A stretch of 23,018 bases of DNA, taken from the NCBI GenBank assembly GCA_900540255.1, contig UQFE01000035.1, positions 1-23,018 of the forward strand. The letters run 5' to 3'. The position numbers and the translations under genes were made by a program. Shown here piece after piece: positions 6,550 through 15,957 of the stretch (positions are counted from its first letter, which is position 1; every line of letters begins with the position of its first letter). The notes beneath the pieces were generated by a model that was not told the DNA's origin, did not search any database, and saw only the letters and a list, made by a program, of their open reading frames with translations. Source of the DNA: an uncultured Clostridium sp. Its GTDB lineage: Bacteria; Bacillota; Clostridia; Clostridiales; Clostridiaceae.

Positions 6550-8307
6550 TTACATTCTCTCTACACTTTCCATACCTAATAAATCTAAACCTTGTTCTAA
6601 AACATTTTTAACAAGATTTATTAAGCTTAACCAAGATGATTTTTTAGCCTCATCTTCTTCTGATAATATTCTTGTATCATTATAGAACTTATTAAAGTTA
6701 TTAGATAACTCATAAAGGAATTCACATATTTTATGTGGAGCTCTATCTCTAAAGCTTAATTCTATAACTTCATTAAATTTAGCTAATTGAAGCATTAACC
6801 CTCTTTCAGATTCACTTTTAGGCACTGATATAATATTTTGAGCTTTAAATTCCTCTGCCTTATTTAATATAGACTTAATTCTTACAATTGTATATAAGAT
6901 ATATGGACCAGTATTTCCTTCAAATGAAGCAAATCTATCTATATCAAACACATAATCCTTAGCTGCTTGATTTGATAAATCACCATATTTTAATGCCGCT
7001 AATCCAACTTTTGAAGATATTTCTTCAACATCTTCTTCTGCTATATTCTTATTATCTTTAAGCTTTTCTTTACCAGCTTCCTTAATCATACTTATTAAGT
7101 CTGCAAGTCTCATTACTCCACCTTCACGAGTCTTAAATGGCTTACCATCTTTTCCATTCATTGTACCAAAACCAATGAAATCTAAAATAGTATCTTCATG
7201 TGCTATTCCTGATTTTTTAGCAGCTCTAAAGAATTGCTCATAATGAAGTCCTTGTCTCTTATCTGCAAGATATATTATTTCATCAGCTTTCATATCTCTA
7301 ACTCTTTCTACAACTGTAGCTAAATCAGTAGTTCCATATAAAGCTGCTCCATCAGATTTTAATAATAATAGTGGTGGAACTGGACTCTTGTCAGTTTCTT
7401 CACTTACATCAAATACTAAAGCTCCTTCACTTTCTTTTGCAAATCCTTTTTCTTTTAACTCTTCTATCATTGATGGAATTAATTTTTGTGCATCACTTTC
7501 GCCATTCCATAATTCAAAATTAACATCTAACGCTCCATAATTTTTCTTTAAGTCAGCAACAGAAACATTTAATATATGTTTCCACAAAGCAAAATAGCCT
7601 CTTCTTCCTTGTTGAAGTTCAACTGTAGCTTGCTTTGCAGCTTCCATTACCTTTTCATCACTTTTAGCTAATTTACTTGCATATGGATATATTTCTTCAA
7701 GTTCATCTATTGTAAATGGTGCTTCTTCTGGATATTCTCCAGTAAAGTTTTCATCAAAGTATGGTAAAGAAGGATTTCTTCTCTCAACTTCTGATATTAC
7801 CATTCCCATTTGAAGACCCCAATCTCCTAAATGAACATCTCCAATAACATCATGACCTAAGAATTTTGCAATTCTCTTTATACTTTCTCCTATTATTGCA
7901 GATCTTAAATGCCCTATATGTAAAGGCTTAGCAACATTAGCTCCACCATAATCAACAACTATTTTTTTAATTTCTGTTGTTTTTGAGACACCAAACTGTT
8001 CATCTTTATTCATTTCATTAACGTAATTTACTAAAAATTCATCATTAATATTCATGTTAATAAACCCAGGAGCAACAGCTTCTAGCTTTGCAAACATTCC
8101 ATTATCCTTTAATTTTTCAACAACCTCTTGTGCTATTACCATTGGTGCTTTTTTATGCTTTTTAGCATTTGCTAAAGCTCCATTACATTGATATTGACAT
8201 AAATCAGGTCTATTAGATACATTTACCTTTCCTGTTTCTTTATCATATCCAAGTTCTTCAAAAGCACTTTTTACTACATCATTTATTTTTTCAATAAATA
8301 TTTTCAT
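6550..8307 (-). CDS. argS: Arginyl-tRNA synthetase
   Basis: Class I synthetase charging tRNA-Arg. With the chosen start it is 585 residues, typical of the family. It has an N-terminal additional domain (about 1-80, with YDKETGKVNV) that contacts the tRNA D-loop. The HIGH signature lies in AKPLHIGHLRS (130-133). The region equivalent to KMSKS is the divergent MNGKDGKPFKTREGG, as in many ArgS proteins. A helical DALR-type anticodon-binding domain starts at about TGPYILYTIVRI and ends in GLDLLGMESVERM. The frame is open 27 codons upstream (to 8388), but those codons are the T-box antiterminator and terminator. The true ATG at 8305-8307 has AGGAGGTAA directly upstream (8312-8320). Expression is controlled by the T-box leader at 8337-8567. 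Confidence 0.97.
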   Translation of the reverse strand: MKIFIEKINDVVKSAFEELGYDKETGKVNVSNRPDLCQYQCNGALANAKKHKKAPMVIAQEVVEKLKDNGMFAKLEAVAPGFINMNINDEFLVNYVNEMNKDEQFGVSKTTEIKKIVVDYGGANVAKPLHIGHLRSAIIGESIKRIAKFLGHDVIGDVHLGDWGLQMGMVISEVERRNPSLPYFDENFTGEYPEEAPFTIDELEEIYPYASKLAKSDEKVMEAAKQATVELQQGRRGYFALWKHILNVSVADLKKNYGALDVNFELWNGESDAQKLIPSMIEELKEKGFAKESEGALVFDVSEETDKSPVPPLLLLKSDGAALYGTTDLATVVERVRDMKADEIIYLADKRQGLHYEQFFRAAKKSGIAHEDTILDFIGFGTMNGKDGKPFKTREGGVMRLADLISMIKEAGKEKLKDNKNIAEEDVEEISSKVGLAALKYGDLSNQAAKDYVFDIDRFASFEGNTGPYILYTIVRIKSILNKAEEFKAQNIISVPKSESERGLMLQLAKFNEVIELSFRDRAPHKICEFLYELSNNFNKFYNDTRILSEEDEAKKSSWLSLINLVKNVLEQGLDLLGMESVERM

Positions 8308-8336
8308 AACTTTACCTCCTCTTATTTTAAACATAT

Positions 8337-8567
8337 AAAAAAACCGCCTCTTTTCATTCAAAGAGACGGAATATTTCCGCGGTACCACTCAATTTAACTA
8401 AAAATTTTAGTTCACTTAAAACTTTAACGCAGTTAACGGCTTACCCTTATATAAATATTATACTCAAGCAGCTTCTCCAAGGTCCTATTCCTTATTCTAT
8501 ATTTTGCAAGGCTTACACCCTCCCTCACTCGCTGTAAAATATACTTGAATAAGTACTACTCTTTTCT
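8337..8567 (-). ncRNA. T-box riboswitch leader of argS, specifier AGG (Arg)
   Basis: The minus-strand leader contains the T-box sequence TGGTACCGCGG (8377-8387). A terminator follows: CCGTCTCTTT paired with AAAGAGGCGG (8344-8369) and a U-tract at 8337-8343. In Stem I, CTTATTC pairs exactly with GAATAAG above an internal loop. That loop has the AGTA loop-E element on its 5' side and GAATAGGACC on its 3' side. The only Arg codon in that segment is AGG (8484-8486), followed by the usual purine. The distal stem has GCGAGTGAGGGAGGGTG. Uncharged tRNA-Arg pairing to the specifier and to GGTACC should stabilise the antiterminator and allow argS read-through. Stem boundaries are hand-folded. Confidence 0.93.
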
Positions 8568-8573
8568 TAGAAT

Positions 8574-8603
8574 TTTATATTTTTAATTATTTCACCATAA
8601 CAA
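8574..8603 (-). promoter_or_regulatory. Probable promoter of the T-box/argS transcript
   Basis: On the minus strand TTGTTA (8598-8603), an 18-base spacer and TATAAA (8574-8579) precede the 5' end of Stem I by a few bases. This agrees with where a T-box transcript should begin. Confidence 0.55.
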
Positions 8604-8679
8604 TAATTTATTCATTCTTTATTATTATATATGTTTGAATAATACATTTCCACAATAAATTATTTAAATCATAAATTCA

Positions 8680-9480
8680 TTAAATGTTTTTAGACTTATT
8701 TGCACATTTTTCAATAGCACTTATAACAGTATTTCTAAATCCATTTTTCTCAAGATCTATTACAGCTTCAATAGTAGTTCCCCCTGGTGAACAAACTTCA
8801 TCTTTAAGAACTCCAGGATGTTTTCCTGTTTCTAATGCTAACTTTGCTGAACCTAATATAGATTGTTCTGCTAGTTTATATGCTTTTGCTCTAGGTAATC
8901 CTAACTTAACTCCTGCATCAGCCATTGCTTCAATAAACATAAATACATAAGCTGGTGAGGATCCACATAATGCTATAAATGCATGAAAATCTTTTTCTGC
9001 AATCACTTCATACTTTCCAAATAAATTATATAACTTACCTATATAATTTAATTCTTCTTCAGATACATTATTATTAGGACAAATAGCAGACATTCCTTCT
9101 CCAACTAATGCTGGTGTATTTGGCATTGTTCTAACTAACTTAATTTTCTTACCAAACCATTCTTCTATTTGCTCTATTGTAACGCCTGCTGCTATTGAAA
9201 TAATAATAACATCTTCTTTAACTACATCTTTTATTTCTTCTATAACTTCCTTAAAGAAAAATGGCTTTACAGCTAAAAATATTATATCTGAATTTTTAGC
9301 AACCTCACTATTAATAGTTGTTGCCTTTACATTAAATTCTTTAATTATATTCTGAGCAGAAGTATTACTTTTTGTAGAAACCATAATATCTTCATTATTT
9401 ATATCTTTTGACTTAACTAATGATCCCAACATGGCCTTTCCCATGTTTCCACATCCAATAAATCCAATTCTTTTATTCAT
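8680..9480 (-). CDS. proC: Pyrroline-5-carboxylate reductase
   Basis: ProC performs the last step of proline synthesis, reducing 1-pyrroline-5-carboxylate with NAD(P)H. The length of 266 residues is normal. The N-terminal Rossmann motif is IGFIGCGNMGKAMLG (5-18). VKPFFF near residue 72 and ISIAAGVTIEQIEEW near 95 are family segments. VRTMPNTPALVGEGM near 116 and the C-terminal dimer-forming region with CSPGGTTIEAV near 230 match the ProC signature. ATG at 9478-9480 is preceded by AGGAGGG in the usual place. No proA or proB is nearby, so proC stands alone between dnaB and the argS leader. Its promoter is unclear; the gap upstream is filled with short repeats. Confidence 0.96.
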   Translation of the reverse strand: MNKRIGFIGCGNMGKAMLGSLVKSKDINNEDIMVSTKSNTSAQNIIKEFNVKATTINSEVAKNSDIIFLAVKPFFFKEVIEEIKDVVKEDVIIISIAAGVTIEQIEEWFGKKIKLVRTMPNTPALVGEGMSAICPNNNVSEEELNYIGKLYNLFGKYEVIAEKDFHAFIALCGSSPAYVFMFIEAMADAGVKLGLPRAKAYKLAEQSILGSAKLALETGKHPGVLKDEVCSPGGTTIEAVIDLEKNGFRNTVISAIEKCANKSKNI

Positions 9481-9498
9481 AAAACACCCTCCTTAGAC

Positions 9499-9661
9499 TA
9501 GTTAGTAGTTTTATTAGTGGCAAGTGACAAGTGGCAAGTGGCAAATTTTCTGTTGAAACTACTTAGCGTAGTTTCTTATATTTATACTTTCAAAAATTCA
9601 GCATAAGCTGAATTTTTTCCTTAACTTGAAACTTGTCACTTGTCACTCTTAACTAACTAAG
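9499..9661. repeat. Short tandem and inverted repeats between dnaB and proC
   Basis: The 183-base gap 9481-9663 holds no gene. A seven-base unit (AAGTGRC) is repeated about four times at 9516-9543. AGTGACAAGTGGCAAGT at 9523-9539 is the inverted copy, with one mismatch, of ACTTGTCACTTGTCACT at 9631-9647. Outside these, TAGTTAGTAGTTTTA (9499-9513) faces TTAACTAACTAAG (9649-9661). A small perfect hairpin GAAACTAC/GTAGTTTC lies at 9555-9575. The nested arms enclose the dnaB terminator. The outer string TTAGTAGTTTTA is shared with 865-876. Confidence 0.75.
9592..9617 (-). terminator. Intrinsic terminator of dnaB
   Basis: AAAAATTCAGC (9592-9602) and GCTGAATTTTT (9607-9617) are perfect inverted arms around a four-base ATAA loop. 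The A and T tails make it functional on either strand. It lies about 45 bases past the dnaB stop codon. Confidence 0.85.
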
Positions 9662-9663
9662 TT

Positions 9664-11001
9664 CTATTCTTTATGTACCAGTTCTAAGTCTGCAAACTTA
9701 GAATGTGCTCCAATCCATGCCATTTTAACAGTACCAACTGGGCCGTTTCTTTGTTTTGCTATGATACATTCACCAATACCTTTTTCTTCTGTTTCTTTAT
9801 TATAATATTCATCTCTATATAAAAACATAACAACATCGGCATCTTGCTCTATTGATCCAGATTCTCTTAAATCAGATAACATTGGTCTATGGTCTGCTCT
9901 TTGCTCTGGTGCACGTGATAACTGTGATAATGCTATTACAGGACATTCCATTTCCTTTGCTAATGCTTTAATAGATCTTGAAATTTCAGATACTTCTTGT
10001 TGTCTATTATCACTTCCTGCACTACCAGACATAAGTTGCAAGTAATCAATAAGAATCATATCAATTCCATGCTCCATTTTTATTTTTCTACACTTAGATC
10101 TCATATCCATAACACTTATACCAGCAGTATCATCAATATATATCTTAGCATTAGCTAAAGGGCCTGTTGCTCTTGCTATTCTTTCCCAATCATCATCTTC
10201 TAAGTTACCTGTTCTAAGTTTTAACATATCAACATTTGCTTGCGAACATAATAATTTATAAGCCAATTGCTCCTTAGACATTTCTAGTGAAAATATAACT
10301 ACACTTTTTCCTTCTTTTAATGCTGCATTTTCTGCAATATTTAAAGAAAAGGTTGTTTTACCCATAGAAGGCCTTGCTGCAATTAATACCATATCACCTT
10401 TTTGAAATCCAGATGTTTTAGCATCTAAGTCCTTTATTCCTGATCCAACCCCTGTTATGGCTCCTCTATTATTGAATAATCTTTCGATTTCTAAAAATCC
10501 TCTTTCAAGAACATCAGAAAGAGCTTCATATTCCTTAGAATCCCTCTTTTCAGCTATATCAAAAACCTTTTTTTGTGCTAAATCTATTACCTTTTCTACA
10601 TCTCCACCACTATTATAGCTTTCTTCTATAATTGATGTAGATGCTTTTATTAACTTTCTTAAAGTAGACTTTTCTTCTACTATTTTTATGTAAGAACTTA
10701 AGTTAGCTGTTGTTGGTACAGATGAGCTTAACTCTGATATATAAGTAACTCCACCAGCTTTATCTAACATATCAGTAGTTTTTAAATATTCTAATATAGT
10801 AACTAAATCTACAGCCATATCTTTAGCATACATTTCCCTGATAGCCTTATATATAACCTTATGACCATCTCTATAAAAATCATCTTCATTAAGTTTTTCA
10901 AAAACCTGAGCAATAGCACTTTTATCTATTATCATTGCTCCTATAACAGATTGTTCTGCCTCAATGCTTTGCGGTAAACTTCTCATCATAGGTGATTCCA
11001 T
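9664..11001 (-). CDS. dnaB: Replicative DNA helicase DnaB
   Basis: The hexameric 5'-3' replicative helicase (called DnaC in Bacillus subtilis). The N-terminal DnaB_N domain spans about 5-108 (LPQSIEAEQSVIGAMI, then VDLVTILEYLK). A linker follows, then the RecA-type motor. The motor has Walker A ARPSMGKTT near 209-217, the segment VVIFSLEMSKEQL, Walker B ILIDYLQLMSG and the DnaB-type DLRESGSIEQDADVV. The length of 445 residues is typical. A TTG at 11005-11007 lies four bases from GGAGG, while the ATG at 10999-11001 has nine bases of spacing from GGAGGT (11011-11016) and gives MESPMMRSLP; I prefer the ATG. It has its own promoter (11064-11092) and terminator, although it follows the rplI-lonC operon. 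Confidence 0.96.
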   Translation of the reverse strand: MESPMMRSLPQSIEAEQSVIGAMIIDKSAIAQVFEKLNEDDFYRDGHKVIYKAIREMYAKDMAVDLVTILEYLKTTDMLDKAGGVTYISELSSSVPTTANLSSYIKIVEEKSTLRKLIKASTSIIEESYNSGGDVEKVIDLAQKKVFDIAEKRDSKEYEALSDVLERGFLEIERLFNNRGAITGVGSGIKDLDAKTSGFQKGDMVLIAARPSMGKTTFSLNIAENAALKEGKSVVIFSLEMSKEQLAYKLLCSQANVDMLKLRTGNLEDDDWERIARATGPLANAKIYIDDTAGISVMDMRSKCRKIKMEHGIDMILIDYLQLMSGSAGSDNRQQEVSEISRSIKALAKEMECPVIALSQLSRAPEQRADHRPMLSDLRESGSIEQDADVVMFLYRDEYYNKETEEKGIGECIIAKQRNGPVGTVKMAWIGAHSKFADLELVHKE

Positions 11002-11063
11002 AAGCAACCCACCTCCAAATTTATAATCAAATAAACATAATCAATTTTATTTCTCATAAGCAT

Positions 11064-11092
11064 ATTATACAAAAACTTAATTTACCTATCAA
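11064..11092 (-). promoter_or_regulatory. Promoter of dnaB
   Basis: On the minus strand TTGATA (11087-11092), a 17-base spacer and a perfect TATAAT (11064-11069), placed between the lonC terminator and the dnaB ribosome binding site. The transcript start would be near 11057, about 55 bases before the start codon. Confidence 0.8.
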
Positions 11093-11124
11093 TTTGAATA
11101 ATAAATATATTTCTTCACATAATA

Positions 11125-11155
11125 AAATTAAGCTTCCTATTAAAGGAAGCTTAAT
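11125..11155 (-). terminator. Intrinsic terminator of the gdpP-rplI-lonC operon
   Basis: ATTAAGCTTCCT (11127-11138) pairs with AGGAAGCTTAAT (11144-11155) around a five-base loop. On the minus strand it is followed by TTTTATTATG. It starts six bases beyond the lonC stop codon. Confidence 0.9.
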
Positions 11156-11160
11156 CTACA

Positions 11161-13059
11161 TTACTTCTCAAATACTATCTCCATAAGTTCCTCTATATGA
11201 CTTATAGATTTAACTTCTATATCTTCAAGTCCTAGAGGGACTTCTTTTTCATTATCTTTAGGGATAGCAACAAGCTTAATTCCCTTTCTTCTAGCACCAT
11301 ATATCTTTTCAAATATGCCACCAACAGGTTTTATATTTCCTCTTAAAGAAATTTCCCCTGTTATAGCAACATCTTGACGAATTGGTCTTTCAGTAAGAGC
11401 ACTTATTATACAAATAGTTATTGCTGCTCCTGCTGATGGTCCATCAATTTTACCACCACCAATTACATTTACATGTATGTCATAATCGTTAATATCTATA
11501 TCTGTAATTTTTCTTATTACAGATGCAGCATTAAATACAGAATCCTTTGCCATAGATCCAGCTGTATCATTAAATTTTATAGTTCCATGACCTTTCTTTT
11601 TAGCCTTAAATACAGTAGATTCAATTTCTATTGTAGAGCCTAAGAATCCACTTACTCCTAATCCATATACATGACCTACTTCATATTTATCTAAGCTATC
11701 AATTCTTTCAAATGGTAAATATCTTCCTATAGAAATAACTTCTTCAACATCTTTTAAAGTTATTTCATTATTTGTTTCATCACCATCTTTATTAAATAAT
11801 GAATATCCATATGCATCAGCTAATATATTTACTGCTTTTCTACCTTCAATAGTGTATTGACTTATTAATTCTCCAACACCATCTTCTAGTCCCACATGTA
11901 ACTTTTCTGAAGCATTGTCTACTATCCCCTTAATATCATTAGATGACAATGGTTCAAAATAAACTTCTGTACATCTTGATCTTAAAGCTGGATTTATTTG
12001 ACTTGGATCTTTTGTAGTTGCACCTATTAATACAAAGTCAGCAGGTGCACCTTTTTCAAATAAATATCTTATATATTCTGGTATATTTTCATCATCTGGA
12101 TCATAATAAGATGATGAAAATTCAACTCTTTTATCTTCTAAAACCTTTAATAACTTATTTTGAAGTATATCATCCAATTCACCAATTTCATCAATGAATA
12201 ATACACCCCCATGAGCTTCAGTAACTAATCCAGTCTTTGGTTCAGGAATACCTACTTCTGCTAAATCTCTCTTACTTCCTTGATAAATAGGATCATGTAC
12301 AGAACCTAATAAAGGATTTGTTATTTCTCTTGGATCCCATCTTAATGTAGTTCCATCAACTTCAACAAACCTTGAATCCTCATCAAAAGGTGTAAATTTC
12401 AATTTTTTAGCAGCTTCTAAAGCAAGTCTTGCAGCTGAAGTTTTACCAACCCCTGGTGGCCCATAAAGAATTATGTGCTGTGGATATGGTGAATACATTT
12501 TTGACATTAATGATCTTATAGCTCTTTCTTGACCAACTATCTCATTAAAGTTTTCAGGTCTTAAAAGTGACATTACATTTTTATTAATATGCTTAGCATC
12601 TAACTTTTCTAATCTTTCTAACTTTGCTGTAGTTTTAGTATTTTCTTTTCCTTTTTGCTTTTTTATTATAGAAACTCTAAGCTCATCCATGAACTTATCT
12701 TGTCTTTCTACTAGTGCCTTTTCAACATCAGCCTCTATTTTATTTTGAACATATTTTTTAGCTATATTTTCTGATATCCAATAAAGAACATCTTCTAATG
12801 CCTTTTCTAATTCATCATCAGCTGGCACAACCTTAGCTCCATTTCCATCTGATGCTATAACATCTAATGCATATATACGCTCATTTATATTTGATGAGTT
12901 TACATACTTTTGAAGCTTAAATCTTATAGTCCTAGCTCTAATAGCCCCTTCATCTAAAACATTTTTAAGAACATCAAATAATACATTAACCTTTGCTTCT
13001 ATTGGCAAATTTTCTTGTAATATATCTTCTAATTTGGCTCCTTTGTTATATAAATCCAA
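11161..13059 (-). CDS. lonC: Lon-family ATP-dependent protease LonC
   Basis: A 632-residue Lon-type protease without the large N-terminal substrate domain of LonA. It has an N-terminal helical region (1-160), AAA+ Walker A GPPGVGKT (200-207) and Walker B GGVLFIDEIGELD (around 285-296). The C-terminal S16 protease domain has the catalytic Ser542 in DGPSAGA and Lys585 in GGIFEKIYGA. Their 43-residue separation is the standard Lon Ser-Lys dyad spacing. The arrangement fits the soluble LonC group of clostridia rather than membrane LonB, as no membrane segment is visible. The start is TTG at 13057-13059, six bases after AAGGAGGA (13066-13073), which overlaps the rplI stop codon, so the two genes are probably translationally coupled. 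Substrates are unknown. Confidence 0.88.
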   Translation of the reverse strand: MDLYNKGAKLEDILQENLPIEAKVNVLFDVLKNVLDEGAIRARTIRFKLQKYVNSSNINERIYALDVIASDGNGAKVVPADDELEKALEDVLYWISENIAKKYVQNKIEADVEKALVERQDKFMDELRVSIIKKQKGKENTKTTAKLERLEKLDAKHINKNVMSLLRPENFNEIVGQERAIRSLMSKMYSPYPQHIILYGPPGVGKTSAARLALEAAKKLKFTPFDEDSRFVEVDGTTLRWDPREITNPLLGSVHDPIYQGSKRDLAEVGIPEPKTGLVTEAHGGVLFIDEIGELDDILQNKLLKVLEDKRVEFSSSYYDPDDENIPEYIRYLFEKGAPADFVLIGATTKDPSQINPALRSRCTEVYFEPLSSNDIKGIVDNASEKLHVGLEDGVGELISQYTIEGRKAVNILADAYGYSLFNKDGDETNNEITLKDVEEVISIGRYLPFERIDSLDKYEVGHVYGLGVSGFLGSTIEIESTVFKAKKKGHGTIKFNDTAGSMAKDSVFNAASVIRKITDIDINDYDIHVNVIGGGKIDGPSAGAAITICIISALTERPIRQDVAITGEISLRGNIKPVGGIFEKIYGARRKGIKLVAIPKDNEKEVPLGLEDIEVKSISHIEELMEIVFEK

Positions 13060-13071
13060 TGTTAGTCCTCC

Positions 13072-13518
13072 TTATTGTTTAGAAACAATATTAACTTTCA
13101 TTTTTGTAGATACCTCTGGATATAACTTAACCTCTACTTCATATGTTCCAGCAACCTTTATAGTATTTACAACAACTTTCTTTTTATCTATTGATAAATT
13201 AAATTCACTATTAATTGCTTCTGCTACATCCTTATTAGTTATTGCTCCAAATAATCTTCCGCTATCTCCAGCTTTAGCATTTATAGTTACTTCCTTACCT
13301 TTTAATTCAGCTGCTAATTTTTGAGCTGCTTCTAATTCAGCAAGTTTTTTCTTTCTTTCATTTTCTTTTTTTGCATTTACTACATGTAACGCATTTGCTG
13401 TAGCTTCTTCTGCTAATTTTCTAGGAAATAAATAGTTTCTTGCATATCCATCTGATGCTTCTATGACATCACCTTTCTTTCCCATCTTTTTAACATCTTG
13501 TAATAAAATTACCTTCAT
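13072..13518 (-). CDS. rplI: 50S ribosomal protein bL9
   Basis: bL9 of the large subunit, 148 residues, the normal length. The N-terminal 23S rRNA-binding domain starts [18 protein letters not shown] and contains [13 protein letters not shown] (28-40). A long connecting helix rich in Lys and Glu (about 40-75) joins it to the C-terminal domain with [19 protein letters not shown] at 13516-13518 follows AGGACAGGTG. It lies between gdpP (26 bases upstream) and lonC (12 bases downstream), the gdpP-rplI association common in Firmicutes. Confidence 0.97.
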   Translation of the reverse strand: MKVILLQDVKKMGKKGDVIEASDGYARNYLFPRKLAEEATANALHVVNAKKENERKKKLAELEAAQKLAAELKGKEVTINAKAGDSGRLFGAITNKDVAEAINSEFNLSIDKKKVVVNTIKVAGTYEVEVKLYPEVSTKMKVNIVSKQ

Positions 13519-13544
13519 ATTATAACACCTGTCCTTTAACGTTT

Positions 13545-15497
13545 TTATTCTTTAATTTCTAAATGCTTATTAATTGCTTCCTTTAATAAGTTAACAGCCT
13601 CATCTATTGTACATTCTAACTTAGCTCCAGCCATATTCATATGGCCGCCTCCACCAAGTTCTTCTAATATAACTTGAACATTAACTTCCCCAGTAGATCT
13701 TCCACTAATAATAATAGAATCATTTATATTGCATAAAACAAAACATACATCTATTCCTGATATACCTAACAACTCATCTGCAGCTCTTGCTACTATTACA
13801 GTATTGTTAACATCACTTGGACAAACTGCAATTGCTAAATTTTCATGAACTTCTGCATTTCTTATAGTATCTGATATAAATAAATAATCATCTAAACTAT
13901 CAGTAAACATTTTTTTTACTTCTATTGTGTCTGCACCTAATGATCTTAAGAATGCTGCTGCATCAAAAGTTCTAACACCAGACTTAAATTGAAATCCCTT
14001 TGTGTCCATAAAAATTCCACCTAAAAGTCCTTCTGCTATTATTTTAGGTATTCTTGGTTTTTGTAGCATATATTGAATTAATTCTGTTACCATTTCTGAA
14101 GTTGATGATGCATATACTTCAATATAATTTAATAATGCTCCCTCTATTATATCTGGACTTCTTCTATGATGATCTATTATTATCTTTCTATTAATTCTTT
14201 CCACAATATCTAAATTATTTACATACCCTTTATTATGCACATCTACTATAATTAATAAAGTTTTATCATTAATATTTTTTTCAGCTTCCTCACTAGATAT
14301 AAATAAATTATCATATTTATCATCTTTTTTTAATTTTGTCATATAATAATCAATTGCAGTTATATCATTATCTATTATTATGTTACAATTTTTCCCCAAC
14401 TGCCTTATAGATGACCATAGCCCTATAGATGCTCCCAATGAATCCATATCAGGATTTTTATGTCCCATAATAAATATATTGCTGCTTTCAAATATCAATT
14501 CCCTTAAAGCCTGTGCAATTACTCTTGCTCTTACTCTAGTTCTTTTTTCTAATTCACGAGTATTTCCACCAAAGAAAGTTATTTTTTCATTATTTTTAAT
14601 AACTGCCTGATCTCCACCCCTACCTAATGCTAATTCTCTTGCAGTCATAGCATTATTGTAGTTTTCTTGTGGATTATCTCCACCCCTACCAATTCCAATA
14701 CTTAAAGTAACTTCTAACTTATTTCCCCTATCTATATTAGAAATTTCATCTAAAATATTAAACTTACAATTAATTTCATCATTTATATATTTATCTTGTA
14801 CTGATAAACAATATTTATTATATTCATATTTAATAATCATAGCTTTTAATTTCTTACTATAAGAATTAATTGCTTTTTCTACTTCAGCTGCAAGCATAGG
14901 TCTATTTGCTTCATCAGTTCTTTCTAATGCCTCTGATAAATTATCTACCTCTATTAACATTATGCTCTCTCTTGTTGAATATAAATCTCTTAAATTGCTT
15001 ACTTCATTAAAATATACTAAATACTTTGCTTCATTATATTTAATATTTTCACCACTTATATTATTAGCATATATACTGTAAAATGTATCTTTTATCTTTA
15101 CTCTTTGACCTAAATCTTTATCACATTTTAATAGTTTATGCAAATCAAGATTTCTTCCTATACTAAGTATATTTTGCTCCTGTAAATCTAATAAATTTAG
15201 CTCTTCCTTTAATCTCTTATTAGCCCACAATATATTTCCTTCATTATCAATTAAAGCTATTGGATATGACATATTTGAAATATTATCATTTATATTTGCC
15301 TTAATTTCATCAGTTAAAGTATTCATCTTTTCATTTTGTATTTCATTCTCAATATTCAAATATTCTTTAAAAGCTAGATATACAATTAATATTGTGCTTG
15401 CTAAATAAAAGTATCGAAAATAATACAGTATTATTGTAAAAATAATTACTACAATTAATATTAATAAAGACCTGTAAATTTTGAGCTTTTGTTTCAT
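13545..15497 (-). CDS. gdpP: GdpP-type c-di-AMP phosphodiesterase
   Basis: A 650-residue membrane-anchored phosphodiesterase that hydrolyses c-di-AMP to pApA and so sets the level of this second messenger. Two N-terminal membrane segments (about 9-27 and 30-44) are followed by a PAS-like region (about 75-165, [19 protein letters not shown]). A degenerate GGDEF domain (about 175-300) lacks a GGDEF signature and keeps only [10 protein letters not shown]. The DHH/DHHA1 catalytic unit has [13 protein letters not shown] (His346, Asp350, Asp352), IIVDVHNKG (Asp419), IDHHRRSPD (442-444) and a C-terminal [11 protein letters not shown]. All metal ligands seen in the family are present, so it should be active. 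It is part of the MazG-like-gdpP-rplI-lonC operon, 21 bases behind the MazG-like gene. Confidence 0.95.
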   Translation of the reverse strand: MKQKLKIYRSLLILIVVIIFTIILYYFRYFYLASTILIVYLAFKEYLNIENEIQNEKMNTLTDEIKANINDNISNMSYPIALIDNEGNILWANKRLKEELNLLDLQEQNILSIGRNLDLHKLLKCDKDLGQRVKIKDTFYSIYANNISGENIKYNEAKYLVYFNEVSNLRDLYSTRESIMLIEVDNLSEALERTDEANRPMLAAEVEKAINSYSKKLKAMIIKYEYNKYCLSVQDKYINDEINCKFNILDEISNIDRGNKLEVTLSIGIGRGGDNPQENYNNAMTARELALGRGGDQAVIKNNEKITFFGGNTRELEKRTRVRARVIAQALRELIFESSNIFIMGHKNPDMDSLGASIGLWSSIRQLGKNCNIIIDNDITAIDYYMTKLKKDDKYDNLFISSEEAEKNINDKTLLIIVDVHNKGYVNNLDIVERINRKIIIDHHRRSPDIIEGALLNYIEVYASSTSEMVTELIQYMLQKPRIPKIIAEGLLGGIFMDTKGFQFKSGVRTFDAAAFLRSLGADTIEVKKMFTDSLDDYLFISDTIRNAEVHENLAIAVCPSDVNNTVIVARAADELLGISGIDVCFVLCNINDSIIISGRSTGEVNVQVILEELGGGGHMNMAGAKLECTIDEAVNLLKEAINKHLEIKE

Positions 15498-15518
15498 AAA
15501 AGCCTCCTAAATTTTATA

Positions 15519-15839
15519 TTAATAACGCCCCTTAATATGATTTTGAAGCTTTGTTAAACTTCTTCCCTCTTTTTCATATTCATGCTCTTCAGCTATACCT
15601 AATTTTAATTTTTTTCTCAATTCATCATCTACTTCATTACAGCTATACCCTAACTTTTGTGCTAAAACGTATAAAATTAAAATAGCTCCTGCTATACAAT
15701 TTAATATAGAATCTTTTGCAACATTTGTTCCTCTTGTTAATAATGAAAAAAACTCGCCTATAATGCACAACAAATTTGCTTTAAGTTCCTCTATAATTTT
15801 TATGTTTGCCATAATATTTAGCTCTTCTTTTTTCTTCAT
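15519..15839 (-). CDS. MazG-like family protein
   Basis: A 106-residue protein resembling the short MazG-like family (PF12643 type) found beside gdpP in clostridia. The helical core reads IKIIEELKANLLCIIGEFFSLL, then AKDSILNCIAGAILILYVLAQKLGY and a charged tail DDELRKKLKLGIAEEHEYEKE. The EDDxxxE-type acidic motifs of true MazG pyrophosphohydrolases are only partly recognisable, so nucleotide hydrolase activity is an inference. The hydrophobic stretch near 52-64 could suggest a membrane helix, but it fits a buried MazG helix. ATG at 15837-15839 follows AGGGGTGAGAG. It is the first gene of the operon that continues into gdpP. Confidence 0.72.
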   Translation of the reverse strand: MKKKEELNIMANIKIIEELKANLLCIIGEFFSLLTRGTNVAKDSILNCIAGAILILYVLAQKLGYSCNEVDDELRKKLKLGIAEEHEYEKEGRSLTKLQNHIKGRY

Positions 15840-15957
15840 TGAACTCTCACCCCTATTTATACCTTGTATTTATATTTTAATTATTTTTCATTATTAATGC
15901 AACTAAATAGGCAAACCTATTACAAATTATGTAATTTTTTTATAATATAAAAATAAA

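Noticed and set aside
8308..8388. Extending argS 27 codons upstream to 8388
   Set aside because: Those codons are the T-box antiterminator and terminator, and AGGAGGTAA sits directly before the ATG at 8305-8307.
13034..13324. Plus-strand open frame over lonC/rplI
   Set aside because: It crosses two well-supported minus-strand genes and has no ribosome binding site.
13545..15497. gdpP as a diguanylate cyclase
   Set aside because: The GGDEF-like region has lost its signature; the DHH/DHHA1 catalytic residues define it as a c-di-AMP phosphodiesterase.
15519..15839. Toxin-antitoxin interpretation of the MazG-like gene
   Set aside because: No MazE/MazF partner; it is the leader gene of the gdpP operon.
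15905..15945. Small inverted repeats AATAGG/CCTATT and ATTACA/TGTAAT upstream of the MazG-like gene
   Set aside because: Stems of six base pairs in AT-rich DNA with no convincing promoter or U-tract; could be chance.
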